Origin: Watersipora subatra
Taxonomy: Eukaryota; Bryozoa; Gymnolaemata; Cheilostomatida; Watersiporidae
Assembly: GCF_963576615.1 (NCBI RefSeq)
Contig: NC_088714.1
Span: 38,974,572 to 39,038,571 of the forward strand
DNA: 64,000 nucleotides
Direction: 5' to 3'
A program made the position numbers and the translations under genes. The notes beneath the pieces were generated by a model that saw nothing but the letters and a program-made list of their open reading frames with translations, did not search any database and was not told the origin of the DNA. Of this stretch, positions 9,971 to 22,559 are shown piece after piece. The number at the start of each line of letters is the position of its first letter. The stretch's first letter is position 1.

Positions 9971-10092
9971 GCCCATAGAGAACTGCAGATGAAGATGCAA
10001 ACCTGAGGGTCATAACTCTACTGCGGAGGTCAGCAGCTGTCTTCACACTGTCTTCCCACTGTGCACCTGAAGAACCAGGCACTTGAAGACAT
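9944..10092 (-). CDS. Possible minus-strand exon, unknown protein
   Basis: On the minus strand an acceptor-like CAACAG is followed by about 49 open codons containing VPGSSGAQWEDSVKTAADLR and RSRVMTLRFASSSAVLYGRQ, then a donor-like G|GTGTAA. The composition looks coding and differs from the AT-rich surroundings. The neighbouring candidate exon at 10320-10439 does not join it in a matching phase, so the gene model is incomplete. I do not recognise the family. Confidence 0.25.
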
Positions 10093-10319
10093 CTGTTGTA
10101 TGGCTACCTTTGTTGTATCTTCATATTTGAGTAGGTTTTTCGGGGTGTGATAATTTATCCTTCCTAGAAAATATCATGTAAAGAAAGTTCTTATGAGCAA
10201 ACCAGATGATTATTCTATAAAAACTAATAAAACCAATAGAACAACTAATAGAACCAATAAAACCAAAGAAAAATAACTTTTTCAATGGCTGCAAATGAAA
10301 AACCAAAGGAACCCTAAAC

Positions 10320-10439
10320 TTGTTTGAGGTCTGTGTGAGAGTGAGCAGCCAGTGAATCTGTCTGGAGTAGCTGAACAGCCTGGTTCAGCTCTACTGTAGT
10401 AACATGTCCATGAGCATCCACCTTACTACTCAGAATCTC
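10320..10439 (-). CDS. Possible minus-strand exon (40 codons)
   Basis: A good acceptor (TATTTTCAG) precedes 40 open codons on the minus strand, with EILSSKVDAHGHVTTVELNQ and AVQLLQTDSLAAHSH, followed by a weak donor (GTTTAG). It would lie upstream of the exon at 9944-10092 in the same gene, but the splice phases do not agree. The open frame and balanced composition suggest real or recently lost coding sequence. Function unknown. Confidence 0.25.
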
Positions 10440-10747
10440 CTGAAAATAGTAGTGAACCCCGAAACCTTAACAAATCAGTAATAGCAGTAATAGATCATAG
10501 AAAGATTTCTGTGGTACCTTTTTTAGTTCTAACACATAAAAATGAAGCAGAATATAAAGGTACGAAATAATAAAAATATTCTTGAATGAATAAAAGACGT
10601 GTAGGTGCTGATTTTATCTAGTATTTCTAACACACGGTGATTTGATTTATTCTTATTCTCATTGGTAGCAAACTCTGAGTAATTTCACAAAACCTTTTTG
10701 AGTAAACTTTCAAATCAAGGAGCTGCCTAATCCAAACGAGCTGCCCT

Positions 10748-11633
10748 AAAGGTTGCTTGCAACGAAAATCACATCACAGTTATTTGCTATCAAAAGGTTC
10801 ACCATGTCTCACTCTGCGATATTGTAGGTGCAAAATATGTGAAAATGTGATTGCAAGCTCTTGAAAGCTCAAAAATGAACAGCGGATCGCAGCCATTACG
10901 AAAACGCTGTAGGATGGAATCTCTCTCCAAAAGGGGTCTAATGGGACGTAGTTAAACGCGATGTGCTTCTGTTTACACTCTCATGCAACCTCATGCGTCA
11001 AGATATGTTCACAAGTATACTTCACGCATTCAATAAAACTATGTCTACCATTGTAATGCTGTAACTTTGAGCGCTGATATCTCAAAACCTAGCCTAAAAA
11101 TTAGTTTGTTTAACCTTAGCTTGAAGGAGTGCACATCATCCTCTAATAAACATGAGGAGCCTGTTGGTCATCTGTGTTAGTCGAAAAATGCTGCAGCAAT
11201 TGTTCACACCATTTGGCAGGAAGTATGGGTCACATGATCAGATTGCGACTAGATGATTAGAGCAAATTGAAACAAAACTGCAAAGTAGTGAACATCTATA
11301 TTTGATAAGGGCTTTCCAATAGAGCCCGAAGTATTTGTCATAAAATAATGCTACGAGACAATTTATATTGAGTTTTTTATAGGCCTTTCAATTCATGTGA
11401 TAAAATCACATGTCAAAACAATAACCACGTCGAGTTGAGTCTGTCAGCGAAATAAAGGGATTCCAACCTACAGCCTTTTCGTGACGGCTGCAATTAACTG
11501 TTCGATTCTGAGCTTTTAAGAGCTTGTTATTACAGTTCCACATATTTTGCACTTACAACACAACAGAGTAAGACATAGTGAACCTTTTGATACCAAATAA
11601 CTGTAATGTGAATTTCGTTGCCAGTCAACCTTT
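10748..11633. mobile_element. Long-TIR DNA element, copy 1 (886 bp)
   Basis: The ends are inverted repeats of about 180 bp that begin AAAGGTTG and include GTTATTTG.TATCAAAA, TAGGTGCAAAATATGTG and AAGCTCTT.AAAGCTCAAAAA. Two more copies lie at 23354-24238 and 55110-56025. The ~500-bp core has no open reading frame, so it is non-autonomous. The right-hand flank is TTAA in all three copies, but the left-hand flank is TTAA only in copy 2. The target site is therefore uncertain. Confidence 0.8.
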
Positions 11634-12980
11634 AAGAGAAAATGCGTCCAGGATAACTTCAAGTTTATCCCAGAGGCCTTTGAGAACCTAATCTATCAGC
11701 TATAATTTTAAGGTAGTGGCCTCTTGATTTTGTGGGTCCTCTAGATTTTGCTTAGGGAGATGCAAGAGTAGATTTAGGTCATGAGGAGGATCGCATGCAC
11801 AGTCAGAGAATGATGATGCCAAAAGCTTTTCCATATGGATGCTTGACATAAGGGGACTTACGAAAGAGGCTTGAGAGTACTTGAAAAGATGTATTTGCGG
11901 TGGCGCTCAGCTAGACAAGCAACCAAGCTTGAGCGAGACTTTGGACATCTACAATGCCCACTTTATGACAAAAGTAGCACCAGAGGCGTGTCTGATAGCT
12001 CAGCACTGACCGTCTGTTATCACACAGATGCTGCCCAGTAACTCTGTGCAAAGATCTCAGTAACCAAAATCGTGGAGATCATGACACAAGCCCCCTAACA
12101 GCAAGTCTCCTAGACAGCAGCACTGGTATCTTGGAAGAAATCCTAGACCGCAACCGAGCCCAGTGCGAGAAGTTCTTTTGAGGATCATGTAGATCAATCC
12201 AAGGGACCATCCTCTGTATTGAATTGGACATTCTTGGCTCTAATAATATTGGGGTCAAATAGCTCCCAATGTTGTCCATCCCAAAGCCTTTTTCAGGATC
12301 ACCACTCATTTCTTAGAGTTGGTACTATAGTTTAGCCTTCTCCGCTTCCTGTTTTAGCACAACAGGTTTTATTGGTTTTATCCACTGGCATTATTGAAAA
12401 TATATTACTGCTATTAACTACTTAATTACTACAATAGCAGGAAATAGAGCCAGCGCACCTTCCCTGATATAATCTGTTCTTGGTCCCTAGATGGTTACCT
12501 AATAAATTATTTGTGAAAGAGAAATTCCATTAATAAGAATTTTTTTGGGATGCAATCATTACGAGTCCTTCAAAATTATAAAAATATGAATAAAATAAAC
12601 TAAAATAAGTGCACCACTATCGACTAATATTAGTTTAACTATCGGCACATAGTCCAGCAACCATCTTATTTTGTACATGCATCTTCTGCACATTGGTGCA
12701 ACATTGAATTCGTTGCCTAAGAACATAAACTATGTTTGATGTTCAATTTTATATGCTCCGTTATATTTTATGGTTTACGGCTATGGAAAATTACGCGCAC
12801 TGGCCTCTATATGTACTCGCCGACGGAATGCAGTTTGACTTTTGCAGTCAATGGTTTGTTGATAGAAGCCTATGAATTATACAACCCCTGTAATGGTCAA
12901 GGCCATTCATCAGTGTAACAATTTGAGAGCCATGTTGAACCACGCTACATGGTCACGCCACCTCTTATAGTAACCTAGCA
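11634..12980. other. Unassigned stretch with a less AT-rich patch
   Basis: About 11700-12330 is less AT-rich than its surroundings. It holds a 76-codon minus-strand reading (12079-12309) with no recognisable motif and no supporting splice sites. It could be an old retroelement or exon remnant. Nothing else is seen. Confidence 0.4.
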
Positions 12981-12989
12981 ACATTGTAC

Positions 12990-13115
12990 AACATTTAATC
13001 TCAATGAGCTTGTCGGTACCTATATAACAAAGTCAAGCTAAAGATCTACAGATTCATTCAACGTATATATCAAAGTCAAGCTAGCTAAAGATCTACAGAT
13101 TCATGAGCTATAAGT
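12990..13115. repeat. Short direct duplication (~50 bp)
   Basis: A segment with CAAAGTCAAGCTA and AAGATCTACAGATTCAT occurs twice in a row, near 13029 and 13070. The second copy has an extra GCTA. Confidence 0.7.
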
Positions 13116-13536
13116 TTTTGTTGTAGGTCGCTATTGGCATGGTTTCAACAAAAGGCAGACAGCTCTATATGGGCTCTATATACGAGGCTCTATATGGGCT
13201 CATAATTTGCATTTCTTATCAACAGATGTTTCCACTGGATTTAAGGGTATCATTGGCATTGCTCACCGTACCAGCCCAGTGAACATTAGCTTTAAAACTT
13301 ATTGAATATCTAATAAGAGATCAAAATAGTTGTTTACATCACCAAGAGCAGAAAACTGGCCAAAACTGTTGTACACATTTGACTGAAATATTGCAATCTA
13401 CATTACTTTGTTCAAAGAGTGGTTGGATTGGCCTTGAGCCTAGATTAGCTTTAGCTATTGAGCCAGTAGGTCCCAACACTCAATATTTCTTGATTTGTGT
13501 TATATTTATGTGTTATTCGTTTAAATAGACCAAAAG

Positions 13537-13932
13537 CAAACTATAAATCATAACTACAGTATGCTTGACCACAAAATATATTTGTGATTTAGAAAATAAA
13601 TACCTGCATAGAAGATGAGTCAGATGCTCGGATGCTAATATAATGTCTAATAGCATTATACATATATAGTATATAATAAATTAAACAGCTAACTGCCTAC
13701 GAACTGTACAAATTGTATGCATAAATAAAGCAAACTATAAATCTTAATTACATTAAACTTGACCATCAAATTTGTTTGTGATTCAGAAAATAAATGATCT
13801 ATGCATAAACAATTAATGAGCCAGATGCTCTGATGATGCTAATATAACCTTTAATAGCATTATAGTATATATAAATTATATAATAAATTGAACTACTACA
13901 TGCCTGCAAACTGTACAATTTGTATGCATATA
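13537..13932. repeat. Tandem duplication of a ~195-bp segment
   Basis: Two diverged copies lie side by side. Both carry AGCAAACTATAAATC, CTTGACCA, GAAAATAAAT, GATGCTAATATAA, TAATAGCATTATA and TGTACAA.TTGTATGCATA in the same order. The region is AT-rich and non-coding, just downstream of the P-element-like pseudogene. Confidence 0.8.
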
Positions 13933-14013
13933 TAAAAAGAAGTCTTAAAAAGAAATACTAACTCAAACCGGCTATAGACAATTTACGTCAGAGCGACAAC
14001 AGTTCACTGTCCT

Positions 14014-14908
14014 CTAAATAATATGTTTTCTTGTAGCATTAGGTCTGATGTTCACTTTATGTAAATCTAGGTTTCTTAAGTTGGCAAAGTGGTGCTGTTT
14101 TAAATTAAAGTATGTTTCAACCACTAAAGCTAGTAGTGAGAAGTGATGATTATCAATTACTACAGAAGTGTCAGTACAATGTTGCTTTAATTCAAATATA
14201 TCATAGCGTGTAATCTCTTCTTTTACACACTTGGGATATTTTAAACATTGATTTGTTGATGTAGCCGCCTTCAGAGACTTTTCGGTGTGAAGAACAGTTG
14301 TTACAACACCATCAGAAGGAGAAATCAAGCCACCGTTGTTCTCAACTCTTAATAGAACATGAATATCATCATTTTTGCTAACTTTCTTAGACTGAATTAG
14401 GGAGAGTCTACATGGCTCAGATAAATATACTGAAATGTTACCAAGAACAGGATGTGATGTAATGTTTAGCTTTCTTTCGAGAAGCATAGTTTGTCTGTCA
14501 ATAACATCTTCAACATAGTCTTCACTACCAACAGTTGGTGGCACATAGGTAGTAGAAGCTTGTAACAACGCAGTGTCATCCATAGATCTGACATTACCAG
14601 TAGCACCTGGTGTAACACCACATGTTGTAACCAAGCGCCTAAAGATATGCTAGAGCTGTTTTACTGATGGGTTGTTGTTCCAGCCTCCTGAAATAATAAC
14701 AGAACTTTATCCTTTGTAGCAATTAGAAAGAAAATGGAAATGGTGCTAAAATATGTACTGAATAATAATGATTTACCAGTTTTATCGATCAAAGACTCAT
14801 TGAAGTGAGCACTACAAAGAGTTGCATTTTTTGCTGGTAATACTCTGCCACCTGGAAACAGTCCACTAAGTATGCCATCTTTCTGGCTCTTTCTCTTTAC
14901 TCGGAAAC
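14014..14908 (-). pseudogene. THAP/P-element-type transposase, C-terminal region with a nonsense codon
   Basis: Two minus-strand exons join in phase: 14908-14777 (acceptor CATCAG, donor CTG|GTAAAT) and 14687-14014. The first contains ATLCSAHFNES, which resembles the C-x2-H-F half of a THAP zinc finger. The second starts GGWNNNPSVKQL, then HIFRRLVTTCGVTPGATGNV, a pattern seen near the C-terminus of P-element/THAP9-like transposases; about 206 residues follow to a TAA. A TAG (14650-14652) lies between KQL and HIF. No catalytic middle region is found between the exons, so this is an internally deleted, broken copy. Family assignment is by motif only. Confidence 0.6.
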
Positions 14909-14926
14909 CTGATGATAAGAAAACTA

Positions 14927-15233
14927 GGTAATCAAATTATTAAACAAACATACAGATTAGGATTTGTGGTCTTATAGCCAGTTAAAACTAGGGGAAATTT
15001 CTATTGACAAAGAAAAAATTGAAATATTGACTTTCAGCCTTTTAGAAAAATGTACCTTTGATGTTCAGAATGTTTTTGCGTTTTAAAACATTCTTATCAA
15101 CTAACAGAAATTTACTAAATTGACAAAAATTTGTTCTAGTGATAATAAGAATTGCAGTTACTAACAAAGTTTGTTTCATGTAACTGGCACTCCTGATCTA
15201 TGAGAACAGTGACTGTTGTTATTTGAATTTAGC
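14927..15233. other. Spacer, no feature seen
   Basis: AT-rich sequence between the transposase fragment and the inverted-repeat element. I see no coding frame, repeat or RNA gene. Confidence 0.5.
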
Positions 15234-15239
15234 AGCACC

Positions 15240-16193
15240 TATGGCGCCTTACAGTGCCTCGCATTCCGTGTTCTCAACTCTAGTTGTTGAACTCGAGTTA
15301 TACAACTCGAGTTATATTTACAAACTCAAGTTTGTAAAAGTAAGGTGCAATATATTGGTATTATGGTAGCATAACCGTAGATCTGGTTATATTAACAATG
15401 GTACATCAATAGGCTCCCATTAGCTAATAGAAATTAAACTATGTATGTACGCACTGTAAAACTAGAGCTAATGGCAAATTAGAGTGTCCCGAGTTTGCAA
15501 CTCGAGTTGATAAACCAAGGTATATAAATTTACAAACTCGAGTTTGTAAATATAACTAGAGTTCATCAAAAACCCAGGCCGAGTTCTTTCAACAGCAACT
15601 CGAGTTCAACAACTCGGCTTGAGAACATGGAACCCAAGGCACTGTGGGGGCACTGTAAGGCGTCATACTAAACAATTCATAATTTCATTTTCTCTAGCTA
15701 TATTTTTTATATGTTATATGGAATTTTTTGGTGCATCATTAAATGTCGTTGAAATAATTTCTATGTTTGTTCATATCCGGTGTTCATTCAGTTTCTTGTC
15801 AGGTTCTATAAAAAGAACTCTTTTTTCATTTGAAAAAAAAGTGGCCCGGCCTCCACATAGATTGTTTTTTAGTTTGCTTTTTACATTCTACAATTGTTTT
15901 TGTCTCTTTATATTTATATAAATAAATATGCGCAAGTATTGCCAATATATATATATATAATTTAAATATGTATATATACATATTTAAATTATTAATCAAT
16001 TATTAAATTTTATATAATATGCACAAATGCAGTTCTGTAAATGAGACACCCCAATTACTCGCTTCGCTTTTTTACAAACACAAGTTAGTTAAATTGTGTA
16101 ACACAACTCGAGTTCATCAAAAACCCAGGCCGAGTTTTTTGAACAGCAACTCGAGTTGAGAACACGGTACGTGAGGCGCTGTAAAGCGCCATA
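15240..16193. mobile_element. Nested inverted-repeat DNA element (954 bp) with 6-bp target duplication
   Basis: The termini are inverted repeats of about 40 bp (left TATGGCGCCTTACAGTGCCT, right its diverged complement), flanked by AGCACC at 15234-15239 and 16194-16199. Inside are further inverted copies of a CAACTCGAGTTG-type sequence near 15290-15340, 15495-15615 and 16105-16160, so one element seems to sit within another of the same kind. A 32-bp perfect palindrome lies at 15959-15990. A 100-codon ORF inside has no recognisable domain and is not supported. Confidence 0.8.
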
Positions 16194-16339
16194 AGCACCA
16201 GTACTGACCTACTTTGTCTCCATCACCAGCCAAGATGAATCAAGCAGCACAGATTAATTCTAGTAAAAACAGTCAACGATAGTGATGTGTAAAATTGTTC
16301 AAATCAGGTAAAGGTTCACTAAAGGTTGGCTGTGAGTAA

Positions 16340-16855
16340 TAACAGAAGCAAGCTACTAACCAGCTAATAGCAAACTACTACTAACCAGTTGCTAGCAATC
16401 TACTACTAAGCAGCTACTAGCAAGCTTATAACCAGCTACTACTAGAAGCTACTAACCGGCTACTAGCAAGATACTAACCAGCTACAACTAGCAAGCTACT
16501 ACTAACCAGCTATTAGCAAGCTACTACTAAACAGTTGCTAGCAAGCTACTACTAGCCAGTTACTAGCAAGCTTATAACCAGCTACTTCTAGAAGCTACTA
16601 ACCAGCTACTAGCAAGATACTAACCAGCTAATAGCAAGCTACTACTAACCAGTTGCTAGCAATCTACTACTAACCAGCTACGAGCAAGCTACTACTAACC
16701 AGCTACGAGCAAGCTTCTAACCAGCTACTAGTAAGTTTCTAACCAGCAGCTAGCAAGCTACTAACCAGCTGCTAACAAACTGCGTACTAACCAGCTACTA
16801 GCAAGCAACTAACCAGCTACTAGCAAGCTTCTTCTAAACAGCTACTGTTGTACTA
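16340..16855. repeat. Degenerate minisatellite, CAGCTACTAGCAAGCTACTA type
   Basis: A unit of about 21-24 bp built from AGCAAGCTACTACTAACCAG repeats through the stretch with many small changes. Higher-order copying is visible: the segment near 16425-16470 recurs near 16567-16620. Confidence 0.9.
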
Positions 16856-17395
16856 GCGCTACTAATGCAGGAATAACACGCTAAACTCACTTGTGAAATG
16901 ATGTATCTTTAACCCTCCGCGTTTCAGGGTTGTCTTAGTGTTAGCAATTAATGGCAAAACACTGATTTCCAGCAGGTAAATGAGCTTTTTTCATGGAATA
17001 ACTGATTTGCTATTTCTCTAATTACAGCCGGAAGCCCATGTAGCGTTGTTCAAGACAGCGCTCAATTGTCACACAGAAATTTATTGGTGTAGATAGTCCC
17101 AGTGTCATTTAGGGAGTCCCTAAACGTGTCCAGCATCCAGTCTCCCTAAACGACACGGATTAGGCCTGAGTGTAGGAATGAGAGTGGACGCAACGTGGTC
17201 CTAGGCATTTTGCGTAAGTTAAGCTCTTAGAAGTAGCGGCGGGAATGGTCGTATTTTATTGAGTTCACCATGGCACTGAATTTGTTTTTTCATTATTACT
17301 ATGCTATTCACAGGTTGCTCATAATTTCAGAAATATTGAGCAAATATTCAATACGTGTGGAGCATGGTGGCCGATTGCGGCTATTTGAAACCGCG
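16856..17395. other. Spacer without recognised feature
   Basis: Mixed-composition sequence. A 66-codon frame at 17270-17470 runs into the hairpin and has no motif. I do not support a gene here. Confidence 0.4.
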
Positions 17396-17403
17396 GCTTC
17401 GCG

Positions 17404-17452
17404 ACCCGAGATTATGAAAACCTCGCCCGCGGTTTTCATAATCTCGGGGTCA
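17404..17452. repeat. Hairpin with ~17-bp perfect stem
   Basis: CCCGAGATTATGAAAAC is followed by about 11 bases and then by GTTTTCATAATCTCGGG. Weaker complementarity (GAAACCGCGG against CCCACCGTTTC) continues on both sides. It may be the fused ends of an inverted-repeat element. Confidence 0.8.
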
Positions 17453-18539
17453 CGAACCCACCGTTTCTAAGAAAAAGCGACGTCGAATAGACACAGGGGC
17501 TGTGTACGGCTTGCCCTTGTTTTTTTCCTTATTTTGTTAAATAATATACTATTGGTAACTTAGAACTACTCAATGACCAATGCCATACGTTGTTTGAGAT
17601 TGGTGTTTCCTGTCTGAATAAGCAGCCTATATGGCTGTCGAAAATTGTGACTTCGTGTAAAAACTAATAACATATTAATTAGTTGTCAATGGCAGGGCTT
17701 TTCCGAGGATTTGTAGGGTGTATGGGTGGGCGTTAATAGAAAAAATACAATTACTTGGTACATGCGCGTGGGTAGTAAATACCCATGAAAATGTACACTA
17801 AATAGAAGGACCCGCCATACTTCGCATTTTCATTTTTTGTTTTATTATTATTATTTATTAATTATATAGCATGACGGAATTGTTTGGTATAATATAGTTT
17901 TGGTCTGATATTAGTTGGCTGAGGTTACGAAAAGTTTTTTATGACAGCCAGCTACCCACCGGCTGACTGCTAAATCACCGAAATTAATCTTGTGTGGCTT
18001 TTGTATGCCTTTTGTAGGTTTTTCTCTTATCTTCTTAATTAACTATATCTACTGTTCCAGGAGGCTCTTCCAGATCTTCTGCTGATGGATGGTATAGGTA
18101 CGGTATGAACATCTTTAGTAGTTAATTTATGTTTGCTTAAAAATTTATTTAAATGGCTGTCTGATTTATACATACAACGAGAATTATTGCAAGACAATTA
18201 CGTATGTTTCGTGGTCAGTAGCTGGTATGTATTTGGTCTTAAGCCTTTGCTTAGAAAATTGAGTAGATTAATGAACCTGCTCATTATTCGGTTAAATTTT
18301 TTTACGTTCAATTTTGATTGTAGATCTCGAAGAATTGAGGTCACTGTTAAGCCGATATGTTTCTCAGGGTCTGAGCAATATTCAGTTAGTGGAAGTACTT
18401 AAAAGCAGGCACGGGATTGGAATTAGGTAGGAGAGAGTTGAAAGTTAGTACGACTTTGTTATTGTATACGATGGTAATTGCTGTTTTTAAAGTTATATCA
18501 GCGGCAGTCCTTTTAAAAGCCAATGTGTTCTGTATATTT

Positions 18540-18800
18540 GGTGGCAATTGTCAAAAATCTACCCAAAAGCTAGCCTATGTATCTAGCAAGTGTTTGGGGA
18601 TTGGGTGGTGAAATAATGGGATTCAATGTTTTTTTACTATTACAAATGCCACCCAGGCTTGCGGTCTTCAAAAAGGCTTGAGGAAAGCTTTTTGTTGACC
18701 CAGGTTATGATACTCATCGATGTTAATCTCCAAACACTTGCTAGATACACAGAATATATCGATTAACTTTTTGGTAGATTTTTGACAATTACTATATGGT
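18540..18800. repeat. Inverted repeat in an intron of the integrase gene
   Basis: GGTGGCAATTGTCAAAAATC and TATCTAGCAAGTGTTTGG, near 18540-18600, recur as inverted complements near 18727-18797. The arms are about 60-70 bp with small indels around a ~125-bp centre. It is probably a foldback element or an inverted duplication. Confidence 0.75.
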
Positions 18801-21470
18801 GTCTGTTTTTGGAACAAAGTTCCCACTTTGACTGTTAAACGCTATTAAATGCAGGTGAAGCTATTTTATAGTTTGAATTGACGACGTGTTTTGTTAAGTA
18901 TAATACGGAAACGTCAAGACTATGCACTAATTGTTCCTGTTTTCTGTTACAACTTAAACTGAGGTTGTTTGTCTTTCTACAAAACGTGGTTGTCCAGTTA
19001 AATTGCATTCATTATCACCAAATGACATAATTTTTCATGCTTTGGATTTTTTTCTGTTTAAAGCATCTGTCTTCAATGATTATAAAATATAAAGGAAAGT
19101 TGTGCAGCTAGTGAGCACAATAATAGTGTTACAGTAACATGATCATAAATTAAGTCACATTGCCTATGTGTTTTTGATGTTCGTGTGTTTCATTTGTTTT
19201 GTTTGTTGATTTTATTTGGGGCTGTAACTGTAAATAACATTGTAATAATTTGGTTTAGTGAAAGAACACCAAGGCGGCGGTTAACTGATTTCAACATTTG
19301 CCGAAGGAATATACCTTATGGCGCTCAGGAGCTTAGATATGCCATTGAGGTAGGTTTGTATAAAATGCCATTTTCTCACCTGTCTTTGCTTCTGTTTCCT
19401 TTGGCACCCTATATGAGAGGAGCTAGATTTTAGAAAAAGAGCTCAACTCTCACCACAGTCCCCAGTTAGGTGTTTAACCCTAAACCTTTCAGTTGCATAA
19501 GGTCAAGGTAGTCGCTCCTCAACCCCGACATATATGGAAAATTCTGCAAGCTAATAGTGACTTTGCTTTTTTTTAGCATGAGGTTGATACAACTGGAGCG
19601 GATATAGGTTACAAGTCTATGCAAGTGAGATTGCAGCTATCCTATGGCATAACAGTTTCAAGGTAAACCAACACAAATTTAATTGGTAAACTGTACTGTA
19701 GGCTGTAAAAATATTGGCAGTGTCAGCAGATATATAACATGATATGTGGTTTAATCTATAGGGAGGTATAGTAGTTCGGCAACAATTGCTGGAAGTGGAT
19801 CCACAAGGTGTTGAGCTTCGAAGGCGGGGAACCCTGCGTCGTAGGGTATATGTCAACAAAGGTCCCAACTACTTAATTCATGTAGATGACTATGACAAGT
19901 TGAAACGCTATGGGCTTTGCATTCATGGTGCTATAGACGGGTAATATTTTTGAATTTGAGTATCACTAGATCGAAAAAAAATCCTTTTTTGCGGGAACAA
20001 AACTATATAAGATAAGCATTTGCATATAAGCAAGCACTGATTGCTTTTTCATATGCTAATGAACTTTCAAAGGTTACTATGGATTATCTGGCACAATACT
20101 ATTAGCAATGGTAGAGTCGGTTTCACCTGTAATTGCATTTCGTTTTTTTCAAAGCATCTAAATTTTAACGATCTTTTACTGATCACTCAAGTTGTAGTTA
20201 CCTAAAGTTTTTATTATAGCTATCTCTTAGTAAAATATGTCTCACTCGTAATAAAATAAAGTTTACAAACATAACATTTGTTCTGTCATGTATTAAATAT
20301 GAAAATAAGAGTTGCATTTTGCATCATTGGTTAAATTACATAGTCATATAGGCTGCCTATAACGGTCTTTCTCCATCCCTTCCCCTTGTTATATATATGT
20401 ATTTGTTACTCTATTTCCTGTGCTTCCACATAGATATTTTGGCATATGTTTCGATGAAAGACGAAGAAAGCAAATTAATTAGCAGGTACATTGTATATGC
20501 CTACCAGAAAAGGGAGTAAGTTGTATGAATTTTATTGGTATAGAAGGAAATCAGTTGTTGTTATTGGGTTTATCTGATGCGAATAGTGTGTTACTCGCTA
20601 AGGGGCCACAAAAATGTTACTGGTTGTGGTATTATTTTACAGATATTCTAAGAAGCTTCTCTGGCTGGACATGGGACATTCAAATAATGATCCTAAATAT
20701 GTAGCTTACAACGTTACCCAATACATTAACTGCATGAAAGGTAGTAAACAATATAATTGGTTCTTAGCAGATTGTGTGATCTTTATGTAGTCACTCTAGC
20801 AGCTATAGTTGATTGTCTAACTAAGTAGATTGCTTGAACTTATCAATAGCACAATGTTTTACAAAAAATACTCTAAAACTTATTACCGTTTTACAAATTT
20901 CATTTATAATAGTCACTTGGCAACAATGAAATATATTAATTAGTTTTGTTGTGCTGTAAATATGGCAATTTTTCGTCTTATATCTATGCACTAGGTGTTC
21001 CAAGGTGTATTAGAATGGATCGAGGAACAGAAAATACCTTAATTTAATTTGAAGACATTCAGGCCACTATTAGAAAATGTCATACCGATGATATGGCCAG
21101 GAATTCGGTATTGTACGGTTCTTCTACACATAATTAGGTGCGTTGGAGAAATCGTCAAAACTACTTAAATGTAACATTGTTATCAGTGGTAATTTGTTTT
21201 TTATTCAGTGCTAGAAACTACGTCTTCATATAAACATTCCTAGAATGTTATAGGATTTTATTGCATTGTAAAAAAATTATGGATTCTGCTAAATACATGT
21301 ATATGCTTGTTGTTTTCTAGCCTATAGAAAGGTGGTGGCGAAGTGCTTGCCAGCTTGGCCTGCAATATTACCTCAATTACTTCAAAGATTTAGAGATGGA
21401 TGGGGACTTTGAGACTGCCAATTATAAAGATGTGTATGTTAGACAAGCTATATTATAAAGCCTTTAAAAC

Positions 21471-22551
21471 TAGGGTTGCACGATAGCTCGATAGTCGATT
21501 TCGATAGTCGATAGTTGTCTTTCTCGATATGAATGTTGCCTATTTTTAGCCTATCGAAACATCCGAAACAAATATATCGTATCGAATAATAAAAAATAAT
21601 ATAACCCGATAGTTATCGCCCTCGGATAGCTCGAACACATGGTTAACTCGAACGGATCTGTTTGGTCCGTTCCCACGCAATGATAAATTGCTTTAGATAA
21701 CTCGACCTCAACTTGGTTAACTCAAACAGATTTTTGCCCAACGGCTACTACGACGGTTGCTATCGCTTTAGAATATCACTTTATTCCAAGCCATAGAGAC
21801 AAACCTCAACTTTTAGTAGTTCTTAGACGTCATTATTACCATCATCGGCAAAATATTCTTGTTAACGACTTTTCCAAAGGTTTGCAAAAATAGAATTTTG
21901 CCAATCATCTGCTTAGCGATGGCCCTCTGAAAGCTAAGGAAAGTGAGCTAACCATCGAATAAACTTATAGAAAAATTGGCAAACTTGATCTTAGTTAAAA
22001 CAATGATATACAGCCCCCTGTATATCATTCCTGGGGGCTGTATATCATTGGTTAAAACGCTCAAAAGAAGATGTATTTTCTTCTGAGCATTTCAACAGCG
22101 ATCAATTTTGGCTAATTTTAATCTGAGAACGTCCTAGCAATCACATCACTTCAAACAACAAACCAATCTAAAGTGATAGAAAAGTCTCTATACTTTCTGA
22201 TGAAATTTATTTTAACTTCACACTAGAAACCTTTTAATTTGCAACAAGCCATCTATGCGTTTGATTTATATATAGTTTGTATATGTACATTTATCTACTA
22301 ATAAATACATGGACTTGTGACAGTGCTCTGATAACTTGAACGCTCTGATAACTCGAACACCTTTCCCTATTCCTTCCCACAATCCTCGATCTTTTCAGGC
22401 ACGATAATTCGATAGTTTTACCAGTTGCCAAGTCACTCGATAACTATCGGTTGACTCTGTCTGCTCATTGATAGTTCGATACTATCGCTATCGGTGGGAC
22501 AACTCCAACGATAGTCGATAACACCTTTTCAAACAACAAATGCCATCCCTA
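21471..22551. mobile_element. hAT-type non-autonomous transposon (1081 bp)
   Basis: The element is flanked by an exact 8-bp duplication, TTTAAAAC (21463-21470 and 22552-22559). It begins TAGGGTTGCA and ends in the inverted form TGCCATCCCTA. Subterminal regions are rich in GATAGTCGATA-like motifs. An 8-bp target duplication with short TIRs of this form is typical of hAT. No transposase frame remains. It lies in the intron between exons 8 and 9 of the integrase gene. Confidence 0.88.
22001..22050. repeat. Perfect 18-bp hairpin inside the hAT element
   Basis: CAATGATATACAGCCCCC and its exact complement GGGGGCTGTATATCATTG are separated by 14 bases. Confidence 0.9.
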
Positions 22552-22559
22552 TTTAAAAC

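Noticed and set aside
12079-12309. 76-codon minus-strand ORF as a gene
   Set aside because: No recognisable motif, no splice support and no second copy to compare.
15619-15921. 100-codon hydrophobic ORF
   Set aside because: It lies inside a nested inverted-repeat element, is AT-driven, and has no conserved motif.
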